Of a DNA stretch of 64,000 nucleotides, positions 38,374 to 46,311 are shown piece by piece. The notes under the pieces were generated by a model. It saw nothing but the letters and a program-made list of their open reading frames with translations. It was not told the DNA's origin and did no database searches. The stretch comes from Pseudomonas sp. PDM18 (lineage in GTDB: Bacteria > Pseudomonadota > Gammaproteobacteria > Pseudomonadales > Pseudomonadaceae). A program made the translations under genes and the position numbers. How positions within the stretch are numbered: position 1 is the stretch's first letter; the number at the start of each line of letters is the position of its first letter. The stretch covers positions 62,001-126,000 of the forward strand of contig NZ_JACVBX010000007.1 in assembly GCF_014852585.1 (NCBI RefSeq), in the 5' to 3' direction.

Positions 38374-38505
38374 ATGCACCTGATCATCTCCACGCTGTTT
38401 GCCGTGCTGTTCTTCCCCGCCACGCCAGCCTGGGCTGACGGGGGAGGGGACATCACCTTCCAGCGCATGCAGGAACAGGCCGCCACGGTGCGCCAGGCCT
38501 GCTGA
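38374..38505 (+). CDS. ptrA: Small PtrA-like copper-responsive periplasmic protein
   Basis: 43-residue product: signal peptide LIISTLFAVLFFPATPAWA, then ADGGGDITFQRMQEQAATVRQAC. The GGGDxTFxRM motif matches the N-terminal part of P. aeruginosa PtrA, a copper-inducible protein divergently adjacent to copR that is linked to repression of type III secretion and to copper tolerance. From memory PtrA is about 63 residues, so this copy appears shortened at the C-terminus or the family varies here. A terminator follows, so the gene is monocistronic. The cysteine at the very end is noteworthy. Confidence 0.7.
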   Translation: MHLIISTLFAVLFFPATPAWADGGGDITFQRMQEQAATVRQAC

Positions 38506-38529
38506 ATCCGATTCATCGTGCTGCCCCTT

Positions 38530-38554
38530 GCCCGCCCTCTGGCGGGCTTTTTTT
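38530..38554 (+). terminator. Intrinsic terminator of ptrA
   Basis: GCCCGCC / GGCGGGC stem with CTCT loop and seven T residues. Confidence 0.93.
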
Positions 38555-38595
38555 CGCCTTCCTTATACCCTGCGCGGCGCGGGAGAGCGCCAAGC

Positions 38596-38610
38596 TGACA
38601 GAGTTGTAAT
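38596..38610 (+). promoter_or_regulatory. Candidate cop box upstream of the cupredoxin gene
   Basis: TGACAGAGTTGTAAT fits the Pseudomonas cop-box form TGACAn4TGTnAT for CopR-type regulators, without mismatch in my recollection of the consensus. It is 66 bases upstream of the cupredoxin ATG at 38677. A weaker match (TGACAGTGTGGGTAT) is at 38311-38325 between copR and ptrA. Confidence 0.6.
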
Positions 38611-38676
38611 CTTCCCGACAGGTAACCCTCAGCCGCCGGCAGCGACCATGGCCACAGACCTTAAAGGAGAGTCGCC

Positions 38677-39228
38677 ATGTCCCTGCGTCATCTGCTCCAA
38701 GCCTCCGTCCTCGGCCTCGCCGCCGCCATCAGCCTGCCGGCCCTGGCCGACGCCGGGCACGCCTACGACTTCGGCAAGCCGGCCAAGGCCGCCCAAGCCA
38801 CCCGCACCGTCGATATCAAGCTGGGCGAGATGTTCTTCGAGCCCGAAAGCATCGACGTGAAGCCGGGCGAGACTGTGCGCTTCGTCATCCACAACACCGG
38901 CAGCCTGCTGCACGAATTCAACCTGGGCAGCGCCGCCATGCACGCCGGCCACCAGAAGGAAATGCAGCAGATGATGGATTCCGGGATGCTCACCCCCACC
39001 GGCATGCAGCACGACATGAGCCGGATGGACCACAGCAAGATGGGCCATGGCGATAAGCCGATGGGCCAGATGATGAAGCACGACGACCCCAACAGCGTGC
39101 TGGTGGAGCCGGGCAAGACCGCCGAGCTGACCTGGACCTTCAGCAAGGCCACCAGCCTGGAGTTTGCCTGCAACATTCCGGGGCACTACCAGGCCGGCAT
39201 GGTCGGCAAACTGACCGTCAGGCCCTGA
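38677..39228 (+). CDS. Periplasmic Met/His-rich cupredoxin
   Basis: 183-residue copper-binding protein (PA2807-like). Signal peptide LLQASVLGLAAAISLPALADA; cupredoxin fold with type 1 copper ligands His79 (GSLLHEFNLG), Cys165, His170 and Met175 (FACNIPGHYQAGM). Between them is an inserted loop of about 45 residues rich in Met and His (HQKEMQQMMDSGM, MQHDMSRMDHSKMGH), suited to bind extra copper. Likely a periplasmic copper carrier that supplies or protects the adjacent CopA oxidase. It is the first gene of a three-gene operon with copA and copB. Confidence 0.92.
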   Translation: MSLRHLLQASVLGLAAAISLPALADAGHAYDFGKPAKAAQATRTVDIKLGEMFFEPESIDVKPGETVRFVIHNTGSLLHEFNLGSAAMHAGHQKEMQQMMDSGMLTPTGMQHDMSRMDHSKMGHGDKPMGQMMKHDDPNSVLVEPGKTAELTWTFSKATSLEFACNIPGHYQAGMVGKLTVRP

Positions 39229-39242
39229 GCGGGAGCGCCGTG

Positions 39243-40916
39243 ATGATCCGCGCACGGGAATGGGCTCTGGGGGCGCTGCTGCTGGCACCGTTGGCGGTGC
39301 AGGCGGGCGTGTATGACCTGACGATTGGCAAGGGCGAGCTGAAACTGTCCGACGGTACCCGCGAGGCGCTCACGGTGAATGGCCGCACGCCTGCGCCGGA
39401 GCTGCGCTTCAAGGAGGGCGAGGACGTCGAGCTGCGCGTCACCAACACCCTCGACCGCGACACCTCGCTGCACTGGCACGGGCTGATCCTGCCCTACACC
39501 CAGGATGGCGTGCCGGGCATCAGCTTCCCCGGCATCAAGCCTGGCGAGACCTTCACCTACCGCTTCACGGTGAGGCAGTCCGGCACCTACTGGTACCACG
39601 CCCACAGCGACTTCCAGGAGATCGAGGGACTCTACGGCCCGCTGGTGATCGAGCCGAAGGCGCGCGAGCCGTACCGCTACGACCGCGAGTACACCCTGCT
39701 GCTGGCCGAGTGGCACGACACCCGCCCGGAAACCGTGTTCGCCAACCTGAAGAAACAGAGCGACTACTACAACCGCAACCAGCGCACCCTCGGCGACTTC
39801 ATCGCCGACTCCAGCGCCAAGGGATTCATGGCGACCCTGCGCGACCGCCTGGACTGGGGCGGCATGCGCATGACGCCGACGGACATCGCCGACATTGCCG
39901 GCTTCCGCTTCCTGGTCAATGGCCAGGACAGCGAGCAGAACTGGACCGGCCTGTTCAAGCCCGGCGAACGGGTGCGGCTGCGCATCATCAACGGCTCGGG
40001 CATGAGCTACTTCGACCTGCGCATTCCCGGCCTGAAGATGACCGTGGTGCAGGCCGACGGCAACGACGTGCAGCCGGTGACGGTGGACGAACTGCGCATC
40101 GCCGTGGCCGAGACCTACGATGTGATAGTGCAGCCGCAGGAGGATCGCGCCTACACCTTCTTCGCCGAGGCCATGGACCGCAGCGGCTACGCCCGCGCCA
40201 CCCTGACCCCGCGCGCCGGGTTGCAGGCCGAGGTGCCGGCGCTGCGCGAGCGGCCACTGCTGACCATGGCCGACATGGGCATGAGCCACGAGGGCATGGA
40301 CCATGGCGGGATGGCGGTGGCTGGCCCTGAGGCCGCGGATATGTCCGGCATGGATCATTCCAGCATGGCCGGCATGGACCACTCGCAGATGACGGGCATG
40401 GATCACTCGGCCATGGCCGCACCGAAGTCCGACTACGCACCGGGCAGCGGGCTGACGCCGCAGCCGGCCGAGCCGGGCAATCGCCTGCTGGTCTACGCGG
40501 ACCTCAAGGCCATGCGCCCCTATGCCGACTACCGCGCGCCGGACCGTACCATCGAGTTCCGCCTGACCGGCAACATGGAGCGCTACTTCTGGTCCATCGA
40601 CGGCAAGAAGTACTCCGAGGCCGAGCCGATCCGCCTGACCTACGGCGAGCGGGTGCGCATCCGCTTCGTCAACGACACCATGATGACCCACCCCATGCAC
40701 CTGCACGGCATGTGGATGCAGCTGGACAAGGGCAACGGTCGCTTCAACCCGCTCAAGCACGTGGTCAGCGTGGCGCCGGGCAGCACCCTGGACGTCGACG
40801 TGCCCGCCGATGCGCTGGGCGAATGGGCCTTCCACTGCCACCTGATCTACCACATGGCCGCCGGCATGATGCGCAAGGTCATAGTCGAGCCGGCTCCCGC
40901 CAGCGCCAGCCTCTGA
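39243..40916 (+). CDS. copA: Multicopper oxidase CopA
   Basis: 557-residue periplasmic copper-resistance oxidase that oxidises Cu(I) and/or binds copper. The signal peptide (WALGALLLAPLAVQA) lacks the twin arginine common in PcoA-type enzymes (RARE only), which is unusual. Trinuclear and type 1 copper motifs: LHWHGLILPYTQDGVPG, YWYHAHSDFQEIEGLYG, MMTHPMHLHGMWMQ and WAFHCHLIYHMAAGMM. A Met/His-rich insert (MADMGMSHEGMDHGGM and three GMDHS repeats) lies at about residues 340-385. The ATG at 39243 is 12 bases after the cupredoxin stop, with GGAG in between. Confidence 0.95.
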   Translation: MIRAREWALGALLLAPLAVQAGVYDLTIGKGELKLSDGTREALTVNGRTPAPELRFKEGEDVELRVTNTLDRDTSLHWHGLILPYTQDGVPGISFPGIKPGETFTYRFTVRQSGTYWYHAHSDFQEIEGLYGPLVIEPKAREPYRYDREYTLLLAEWHDTRPETVFANLKKQSDYYNRNQRTLGDFIADSSAKGFMATLRDRLDWGGMRMTPTDIADIAGFRFLVNGQDSEQNWTGLFKPGERVRLRIINGSGMSYFDLRIPGLKMTVVQADGNDVQPVTVDELRIAVAETYDVIVQPQEDRAYTFFAEAMDRSGYARATLTPRAGLQAEVPALRERPLLTMADMGMSHEGMDHGGMAVAGPEAADMSGMDHSSMAGMDHSQMTGMDHSAMAAPKSDYAPGSGLTPQPAEPGNRLLVYADLKAMRPYADYRAPDRTIEFRLTGNMERYFWSIDGKKYSEAEPIRLTYGERVRIRFVNDTMMTHPMHLHGMWMQLDKGNGRFNPLKHVVSVAPGSTLDVDVPADALGEWAFHCHLIYHMAAGMMRKVIVEPAPASASL

Positions 40917-40925
40917 GGAACCGCC

Positions 40926-41633
40926 ATGAAACGCATAGCAACGGTGGCCTGCGCGGCGACCCTGGGCCTGGCCTTGCCCGCTGAAAGTGCCGAGATGGAC
41001 GACATGCCCATGGGCTCGCTGCTGATACAGCGCCTGGAAAGCCGCTTCCACGGCAACGACCAGGCGCTGGGCTGGGAAGCCCAGGGCTGGTACGGCACCG
41101 ACTACCAGAAGCTGCGCCTGAAACTGGAAGGCGAGCGCGACGCCGGCGGCCCGACCACCGACAACGAAGTGCAGCTGCTCTACCAGCGCATGGTCGCGGA
41201 CTTCTGGGACTGGCAGGTGGGCGTGCGCCACGACGACCAGCCGGGACCGTCGCGCAGTTATGCGGTACTGGGTATCCAGGGCCTGGCGCCGCAGTGGTTC
41301 GAGGTGGACGCCAACCTGTTCCTCAGCGAGCGCGGCGATCCATCCCTGCGCCTGGAGACCGAGTACGAACTGCTGCTGACCCAGCGGCTGATCCTCGAAC
41401 CCTCGCTGGAATACAACCTGGCGCTGGCCGATGACCGCGACATCGGCGTGGGCGCCGGGGGCAGCGAACTGGAGGCTGGCCTGCGTCTGCGCTACGAAGT
41501 GCGCCGGGAGTTCGCGCCGTACTTCGGCTACGTCTGGAGCAAGACCTACGGCCGCAGCGGCGACCTCGCCCGCGCGGAGGGCGAGGACGACGAGGAGGCG
41601 TACTGGGTCGCCGGTGTGCGCATGTGGTTCTGA
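40926..41633 (+). CDS. copB: Copper-resistance outer-membrane protein CopB
   Basis: 235-residue outer-membrane protein that works with CopA. Signal peptide [19 protein letters not shown], a short Met-rich stretch (EMDDMPMG), then a beta barrel with the conserved [45 protein letters not shown] and the C-terminal [23 protein letters not shown]...VRMWF with a terminal Phe typical of barrel insertion. The Met-rich N-terminal region is much shorter than in plasmid PcoB/CopB proteins. It begins nine bases after copA, so the operon is cupredoxin-copA-copB. Confidence 0.93.
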   Translation: MKRIATVACAATLGLALPAESAEMDDMPMGSLLIQRLESRFHGNDQALGWEAQGWYGTDYQKLRLKLEGERDAGGPTTDNEVQLLYQRMVADFWDWQVGVRHDDQPGPSRSYAVLGIQGLAPQWFEVDANLFLSERGDPSLRLETEYELLLTQRLILEPSLEYNLALADDRDIGVGAGGSELEAGLRLRYEVRREFAPYFGYVWSKTYGRSGDLARAEGEDDEEAYWVAGVRMWF

Positions 41634-41643
41634 TTGGCTCTAC

Positions 41644-41725
41644 GTAGGATGGTGTGGAGCGAAGCGATACCCATCGATTCGGTACGCAGGCAGCATGGGT
41701 ATCGCTGCGCTCCACGCCATCCTAC
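41644..41725. repeat. 82-bp imperfect inverted repeat after copB
   Basis: 31-base arms 41644-41674 (GTAGGATGGTGTGGAGCGAA...) and 41695-41725 with two mismatches and a 20-base loop. The arms resemble a second Pseudomonas intergenic palindrome family (GTAGGATGG...ATCCTAC). It starts ten bases after the copB stop and may also end or stabilise the cop transcript. Confidence 0.8.
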
Positions 41726-41850
41726 AAAGGCATACGCCTTACACGCCTAAGTGCCCGGTTTGTCCGCCGCCTGCTGAAAGGGCCGGCGGATTTGTATACA
41801 CTCGCCGCCTCGCGCCACCACCCGCATCGCCGATCCAGCAGGTCATCCCC

Positions 41851-42681
41851 ATGCAGCATCCCGCCGAACACTCGCCCCTGGGCAAATCCAGCGAATACGT
41901 CTCCACCTACGCGCCGGAGCTGCTGTTCCCGATCTCCCGCACCACCAAGTGGGCGGAGCTGGGCCTGACCGCCCAGACCCTGCCGTACCAGGGCGTGGAC
42001 CTGTGGAATTGCTACGAGTTGTCCTGGCTCACCGCATCGGGCAAGCCGGTGGTGGCCATCGGCGAATTCGCGATTCCGGCGCAGTCGCCGAACATCATCG
42101 AGTCCAAGTCCTTCAAGCTTTACCTCAACTCGCTGAACCAGACCGCCTTCGACAACGCCGAGGCCGTGCGCGCGGTGATGGAGCGCGACCTGTCCACTGC
42201 TGCTGGCGCACCGGTGGGCGTGCGTGTGCGTGGGTTGGACGAAGTGGCGGGCGAGGGCGTGGCCGTCATCGTGGGCACCTGTGTCGACGACCTGGACATC
42301 GCGGTGGCGAGCTACGACCACCCGCGCCCGGAGCTGCTGCGCTGCGATGACACCCGCCGTGTCGACGAAGTGCTCTACAGCCACCTGCTCAAATCCAACT
42401 GCCCGGTCACCGGCCAGCCGGACTGGGGCACGTTGGTCGTGGAATACAGCGGTCCGGTGCTGGATGCCGCGAGCCTGCTGGCCTATGTCGTGTCCTTCCG
42501 CCAGCACCAGGATTTCCACGAGCAGTGCGTCGAACGCATCTACCTCGACCTCCAGCGCCTGCTGCAGCCGACCCGGCTGACCGTTTACGCGCGCTACGTG
42601 CGCCGTGGCGGTCTGGACATCAACCCCTACCGCAGCAGCGAGGCGGTGCAGCCCGACAATCGCCGGCTGGTGCGCCAGTAA
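41851..42681 (+). CDS. queF: NADPH-dependent 7-cyano-7-deazaguanine reductase QueF
   Basis: 276-residue type II (bimodular) QueF that reduces preQ0 to preQ1 in queuosine tRNA modification. The nucleophile Cys184 is in [16 protein letters not shown]; the proton donor Asp and Glu come in the following segment and in [15 protein letters not shown]. The N-terminal half carries the QueF NADPH motif [11 protein letters not shown]. The ATG at 41851 begins [17 protein letters not shown], the standard N-terminus, while the upstream in-frame extension has no similarity. I looked for a preQ1 riboswitch in front of it and do not see one. Confidence 0.97.
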   Translation: MQHPAEHSPLGKSSEYVSTYAPELLFPISRTTKWAELGLTAQTLPYQGVDLWNCYELSWLTASGKPVVAIGEFAIPAQSPNIIESKSFKLYLNSLNQTAFDNAEAVRAVMERDLSTAAGAPVGVRVRGLDEVAGEGVAVIVGTCVDDLDIAVASYDHPRPELLRCDDTRRVDEVLYSHLLKSNCPVTGQPDWGTLVVEYSGPVLDAASLLAYVVSFRQHQDFHEQCVERIYLDLQRLLQPTRLTVYARYVRRGGLDINPYRSSEAVQPDNRRLVRQ

Positions 42682-42711
42682 CTCTCAGCACGCCTGCAAA
42701 ACGCGGATACG

Positions 42712-42738
42712 AAAAACCCGGCCGAAGCCGGGTTTTTC
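42712..42738. terminator. Bidirectional terminator queF / DUF4404
   Basis: GAAAAACCCGGC / GCCGGGTTTTTC stem with a CGAA loop between the convergent genes. Confidence 0.9.
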
Positions 42739-42763
42739 ATGTCGGAGCGTCTGTCAGGGGCAA

Positions 42764-43027
42764 TCAGATCCCCATGTTCGCCAGGCTCTGCACGATGGAG
42801 CGCAGCGTGCCGGCCAGCGTCGGATGGCTCGCCTCGAAGCGCTCCACGGCCAGGTTGACGTTGTCCATCAGGGTCTCGTCGGCCAGCGCCTCTTCGTTGG
42901 CCAACTGCAATTCGATGTCCTTGATCAGGGCTTGCAGCGATTCGCGCTCATCCGCGTTAAGCGGCGGCTGGTGTTGCAGCTGGTCGCGCAGGGCCTGGAG
43001 CTCTTCCTGGAGGCGTTGTGTCGGCAT
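42764..43027 (-). CDS. DUF4404 small protein
   Basis: 87-residue acidic helical protein of the DUF4404 family: LQEELQALRDQLQHQPPLNADERESLQALIKDIELQLANEEALADE, then VNLAVERFEASHPTLAGTLRSIVQSLANMGI. The first half forms a likely coiled coil and the C-terminal part ends in a conserved helix. No function known; such proteins are often next to tRNA modification or phosphonate genes in Pseudomonas. It is convergent with queF and separated from the HD gene by 78 bases on the same strand. Confidence 0.8.
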   Translation of the reverse strand: MPTQRLQEELQALRDQLQHQPPLNADERESLQALIKDIELQLANEEALADETLMDNVNLAVERFEASHPTLAGTLRSIVQSLANMGI

Positions 43028-43105
43028 GGTGGTGTCCTTCTGCGGTACGTACCCAAAGATGGACCTCGCCCGACGGGGAAAAGGTCCATCGCCATGCCTT
43101 TGAGC

Positions 43106-43687
43106 TTAACTCGCTGCGCGCACCCTTGCCTGATGCCGATCAATTCGCAGGAGGCGTTCTAGCAACGGGAAGAAGTGCTCCAGCTCCGGTGTGCGCATGG
43201 CCGGGTCCTTGCCCAGGTCATCCAGCCGGCGCAGGGTCAGCGCGTCCTGGGAGAAAGACGCGTTGAGGAAGGCGCTGGAGCCGCGCTCATCGAACGGTCC
43301 ACCCTGCAGCGCCAGGCTCTGCCGCGAAGCCCAGGACAGGCCGGCGTGGTAGGCAGGGTCGACCGCGCAGAGGTAGCGCTTGGCGGCCACGTGCAGGCGG
43401 ATCGGCTGCCAGACGGATTCGGGCAGCAGCTCGCGCAGCAGGTTGGCGCCGAGCTCCTCGTGGCGCTGGTCCTTATCCTCGATCATCTGCGGGTCTTCAT
43501 AGAGGTGGCCGATGTCGTGGAGCAGGGCGGCGATCACCAGGCTGTCGGAACAACCCGCGCGCTCGGCCAGGGTGGCGCACTGCAGAGCATGCTCGGCCTG
43601 GCTGACGGCCTCGCCGTAGGGCTCGGCGCCGTGGCTGGCGAAGCGCTCGGCCAACTCGTCGAGGAAGCGGTGGCGCTCGTGCTTCAT
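43106..43687 (-). CDS. PhnZ-like HD-domain protein
   Basis: 193-residue HD-superfamily protein resembling PhnZ, the mixed-valent di-iron oxygenase that cleaves 1-hydroxy-phosphonates. The PhnZ-type signature YGEAVSQAEHALQ (Tyr24, Glu26, His33) precedes the di-metal motif ALLHDIGHL (His57-Asp58, His61); further His and Asp occur in LHVAAKRYLCAVDP, as in the family. The start at 43687 overlaps the HAD gene by four bases, so the pair is translated together. Whether it acts on a phosphonate is unclear, because its HAD partner is degenerate and no phn genes are nearby. Confidence 0.8.
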   Translation of the reverse strand: MKHERHRFLDELAERFASHGAEPYGEAVSQAEHALQCATLAERAGCSDSLVIAALLHDIGHLYEDPQMIEDKDQRHEELGANLLRELLPESVWQPIRLHVAAKRYLCAVDPAYHAGLSWASRQSLALQGGPFDERGSSAFLNASFSQDALTLRRLDDLGKDPAMRTPELEHFFPLLERLLRIDRHQARVRAAS

Positions 43688-44427
43688 GGCTTTTCTCCTT
43701 TCAGGCGGCGGCTGGCGATGTCCTGCAGGCAGGAATCCAGCTCGCCCAGATGATCGATGACCGAGTGCACGCCGAGGCGGTACAGGCCCAGCGTCGCCTG
43801 GGCGCGCAGGCGGTCGCGGTCGAGGTTGCCGAGGGCGTCCCAGTCTCCCGGCGCGTGCCCGCAAAGGGGGCCGCTGGCGGCCAGGCCGATGGTCCACAGG
43901 CCGGCGTTGAGGCCCGCCTGGAGCAGGCGCGGCTGGCCGCTGACCAGCACGCAGCCGTCCAGGTGCGGGCTGTCCAGCTGCATCAGCGCCTGCCAGCAGG
44001 AGTCCGGTGCGGGCCATTGGCGACCGGCGATGTCCAGGCCGGTGGCGAGGCGATCGTCCAGGGCAGCGGCCAGGTGCAGCGTGGTGGCGTTGGGCAGCTC
44101 ATCGAGCCAGGCGCAGGGTACGCCGCGCTGGTGCAACGCCTGCAGGGCGTCCAGGGCGCCGGGAGTGGCCTCGGCGTGGGCCTGGGCGGCTTCGTCCAGG
44201 GCGGCCTGGAAGCGGTTGCGCTCCTGCGGCTCGGCGCAGCGGCCCAGGGCAAGGTCCAGCGCATCCTGCGGGGGTAGGGCGAGGGCGCTGGTCAGGCGTT
44301 CCGGCGGACAATCGAGGCAGGTGCGTTGCAGGGCAACCGGCAGCGTCCTTGCGCCAAAGTCCACCAGGTCGCCCGACAGTCCGAACAGCAGGGACGTGAA
44401 GCGCGGAAGGTCGGCGGTCGCAGGCAT
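43684..44427 (-). CDS. Phosphonatase-like HAD protein lacking the nucleophile
   Basis: 247-residue protein with the overall size and cap layout of phosphonoacetaldehyde hydrolase (PhnX) but with decayed active-site motifs. At the position of the PhnX loop DWAGT the sequence reads GLSGD (residues 16-20 in LLFGLSGDLVDFG): the nucleophilic Asp is Gly and the following Asp/Ala position is Ser, and no Lys for Schiff-base formation is seen in the cap. It is therefore not a working phosphonatase. I recall a Pseudomonas-specific HAD subfamily (PAO1 PA2803 group) with this loss. It is co-translated with the HD-domain gene and divergent from a GntR regulator. Confidence 0.82.
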   Translation of the reverse strand: MPATADLPRFTSLLFGLSGDLVDFGARTLPVALQRTCLDCPPERLTSALALPPQDALDLALGRCAEPQERNRFQAALDEAAQAHAEATPGALDALQALHQRGVPCAWLDELPNATTLHLAAALDDRLATGLDIAGRQWPAPDSCWQALMQLDSPHLDGCVLVSGQPRLLQAGLNAGLWTIGLAASGPLCGHAPGDWDALGNLDRDRLRAQATLGLYRLGVHSVIDHLGELDSCLQDIASRRLKGEKP

Positions 44428-44539
44428 GGTGGGCTTTTCTGATAATTGGTCTAGGCCAGGCTAGCGGGCCAATGTGACGGTCCGATGAAGTCCGCTGCCA
44501 GACCGCTATAATCGCCGCGCCTTTTTGCGGAAGACGCCC

Positions 44540-45256
44540 ATGCCGGTCGAACCCACGCCTCATTACCTGCGCATCCGTGACCAGCTGGCGCAGGACATCG
44601 CCAATGCCACCCTGAGCCAGCGCCTGCCCGCCGAGCGCGAGTTGGCCGAGCGCTTCGGTTGCACCCGCGTGACCCTGCGCGAGGCGCTGCAGCAGCTGGA
44701 GACCGAGGGCGTGCTGTACCGCGAGAACCGCCGCGGCTGGTTCGTCTCGCCGCCGCGCATCCGCTACAACCCGACTCGCACCACGGGCTTCATGGATTAC
44801 GTCGAGGCCCAGGGCCGCGTGCCGCGTACCGAGGTCCTGGCTGCCGAGCGCCGCGCCGCCGGACCTGCACTGGCGCGCCGCATGGGGCTGGACGAAGAGG
44901 CCGGGGTATTCCACATACTGCGCCGCCGCTGGGTTGACGAGCGGCCGGTGATGCTCGAGGAAATCACCCTGGACGCCAGCTGGTGCCCCGGCCTGCTCGA
45001 TCACGGGTTGGATACCTCGCTCACCCGCGTGCTGCGCGAGGAGCTGGGATTGAGCCTGTCGTGCTCCGAGCTGGCCATGCACTCCACGGCGCTGGTGGAG
45101 GCGCGGGCGACGCCGCTGCAACTGACGCCGGGCTCGCCGGGGCTCTACGTGGAGCGTGCCAGCTATATCGAGGACGGCCGGCTGGTGGAGTGGGACCAGG
45201 AGTTCTGGCGCTCCGATGCGTTGGAAATTGTCATCGACGCACGGTATCCCGACTGA
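44540..45256 (+). CDS. GntR/HutC-family transcriptional regulator
   Basis: 238-residue regulator. N-terminal winged helix: YLRIRDQLAQDIANATLSQRLPAERELAERFGCTRVTLREALQQLETEGVLYR; C-terminal UTRA effector domain (GFMDYVEAQGRVPRTEVL ... TALVEARATPLQLTPGSPGLYVERASYIEDGRLVEW), which puts it in the HutC/PhnF subgroup. It is divergent from the HAD/HD pair with 112 bases between starts and probably regulates it. The ATG at 44540 is favoured over a TTG at 44525. Effector unknown. Confidence 0.9.
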   Translation: MPVEPTPHYLRIRDQLAQDIANATLSQRLPAERELAERFGCTRVTLREALQQLETEGVLYRENRRGWFVSPPRIRYNPTRTTGFMDYVEAQGRVPRTEVLAAERRAAGPALARRMGLDEEAGVFHILRRRWVDERPVMLEEITLDASWCPGLLDHGLDTSLTRVLREELGLSLSCSELAMHSTALVEARATPLQLTPGSPGLYVERASYIEDGRLVEWDQEFWRSDALEIVIDARYPD

Positions 45257-45425
45257 AGTGGCACTATGCTTTCAACTGGAAGCAAGCGAAACGGCATCCA
45301 GCGCCCGTGAATCGAAATCCTGCGAGATCGGTCCGGGTCTGCAAAACCGTTGCGCCTCTATATAATCTGCCCGCATAGCGGGGCCGCCATGGCTGGCCCG
45401 ATTCACATTCACTGGAGAATTCCCG

Positions 45426-46130
45426 ATGCGCCCACTTGGCGTCCAATGGACGAAACGCTGCTTCAGCCTGCTCGCCGCCGCCGGCCTGGCCACCATCCCC
45501 TTCCTGGCGCAGGCTGCCAGCGAAGACGACCCGTGGGAAAGCATCAACCGTCCGATCTTCACCTTCAACGACACCCTGGACACCTACGCCCTCAAGCCGC
45601 TGGCCCAGGGTTACCAGTACGTCACCCCGAACGTCGTGCAGGATGGCGTGCACAACTTCTTCGGCAACATCGGTGACGTGAAGAACCTGGTCAATGACCT
45701 GCTGCAGTTGAAGTTCCGCGATGCCGGCGTCGACACCAGCCGCCTGCTGTTCAACACCACTTTCGGCCTGGCCGGTTTCATCGACGTGGCCACCCACATG
45801 GGCCTGCGCCGCAACGACGAAGACTTCGGCCAGACCCTCGGCCATTACGGCGTGGGCAGCGGCCCCTACGTGATGCTGCCGCTGCTCGGCCCGAGCACGC
45901 TGCGCGATGCGCCTTCGCTGATCCCGGACTCCTACACCGGACCGTATCCGTATATCGACAACGTGCCGGTTCGTAACAGCATGCGTGCCGTGGACGTGGT
46001 CGACACCCGTGCCGACCTGCTCAAGTCCGAGAAGCTGATCAGCGGTGACAAGTACACCTTCATCCGCAACGCCTACCTGCAGAACCGCGAGTTCAAGGTC
46101 AAGGACGGCGAAGTCGAAGACGACTTCTGA
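45426..46130 (+). CDS. mlaA: MlaA (VacJ) phospholipid transport protein
   Basis: 234-residue outer-membrane donut of the Mla system that removes mislocalised phospholipids from the outer leaflet. Motifs: DDPWESINRPIFTFNDTLDTYALKP, FGNIGDVKNLVNDLLQLKF, RLLFNTTFGLAGFIDVATHMGL, DFGQTLGHYGVGSGPYVMLPLLGPSTLRD. Unlike E. coli MlaA, the signal peptide ends in FLAQAASEDD with no lipobox cysteine, so it should be processed by signal peptidase I and not lipidated. A TATAAT at 45361-45366 is a likely -10 element. No other mla gene is in the window. Confidence 0.92.
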   Translation: MRPLGVQWTKRCFSLLAAAGLATIPFLAQAASEDDPWESINRPIFTFNDTLDTYALKPLAQGYQYVTPNVVQDGVHNFFGNIGDVKNLVNDLLQLKFRDAGVDTSRLLFNTTFGLAGFIDVATHMGLRRNDEDFGQTLGHYGVGSGPYVMLPLLGPSTLRDAPSLIPDSYTGPYPYIDNVPVRNSMRAVDVVDTRADLLKSEKLISGDKYTFIRNAYLQNREFKVKDGEVEDDF

Positions 46131-46311
46131 TCGGCCCTGCGCGAATACCTTTCCTGTCCTCCAGCCCGCGCCATTCGTGGCGCGGGCGGTGCCTGCTTGA
46201 ACCCTTGAGCGGATGGGAGTAGTGTCTGCGCCTTGTCGCGACCGACCCGCGCCGCTGTTCCCTAGAATGAGCGCCAAACCACAACCCCGGCGCCGTTTGC
46301 CTGGATGACCC

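Noticed and set aside
41792-41801. TTGTATACAC upstream of queF, resembling the purine palindrome
   Set aside because: It is a single, non-palindromic match near the expected -10 position of queF (TATACT-like), far from any purine gene; a promoter element is the simpler reading.
41734-41850. Possible preQ1 riboswitch before queF
   Set aside because: I do not see the small H-type pseudoknot with the conserved A-rich tail next to the ribosome site.
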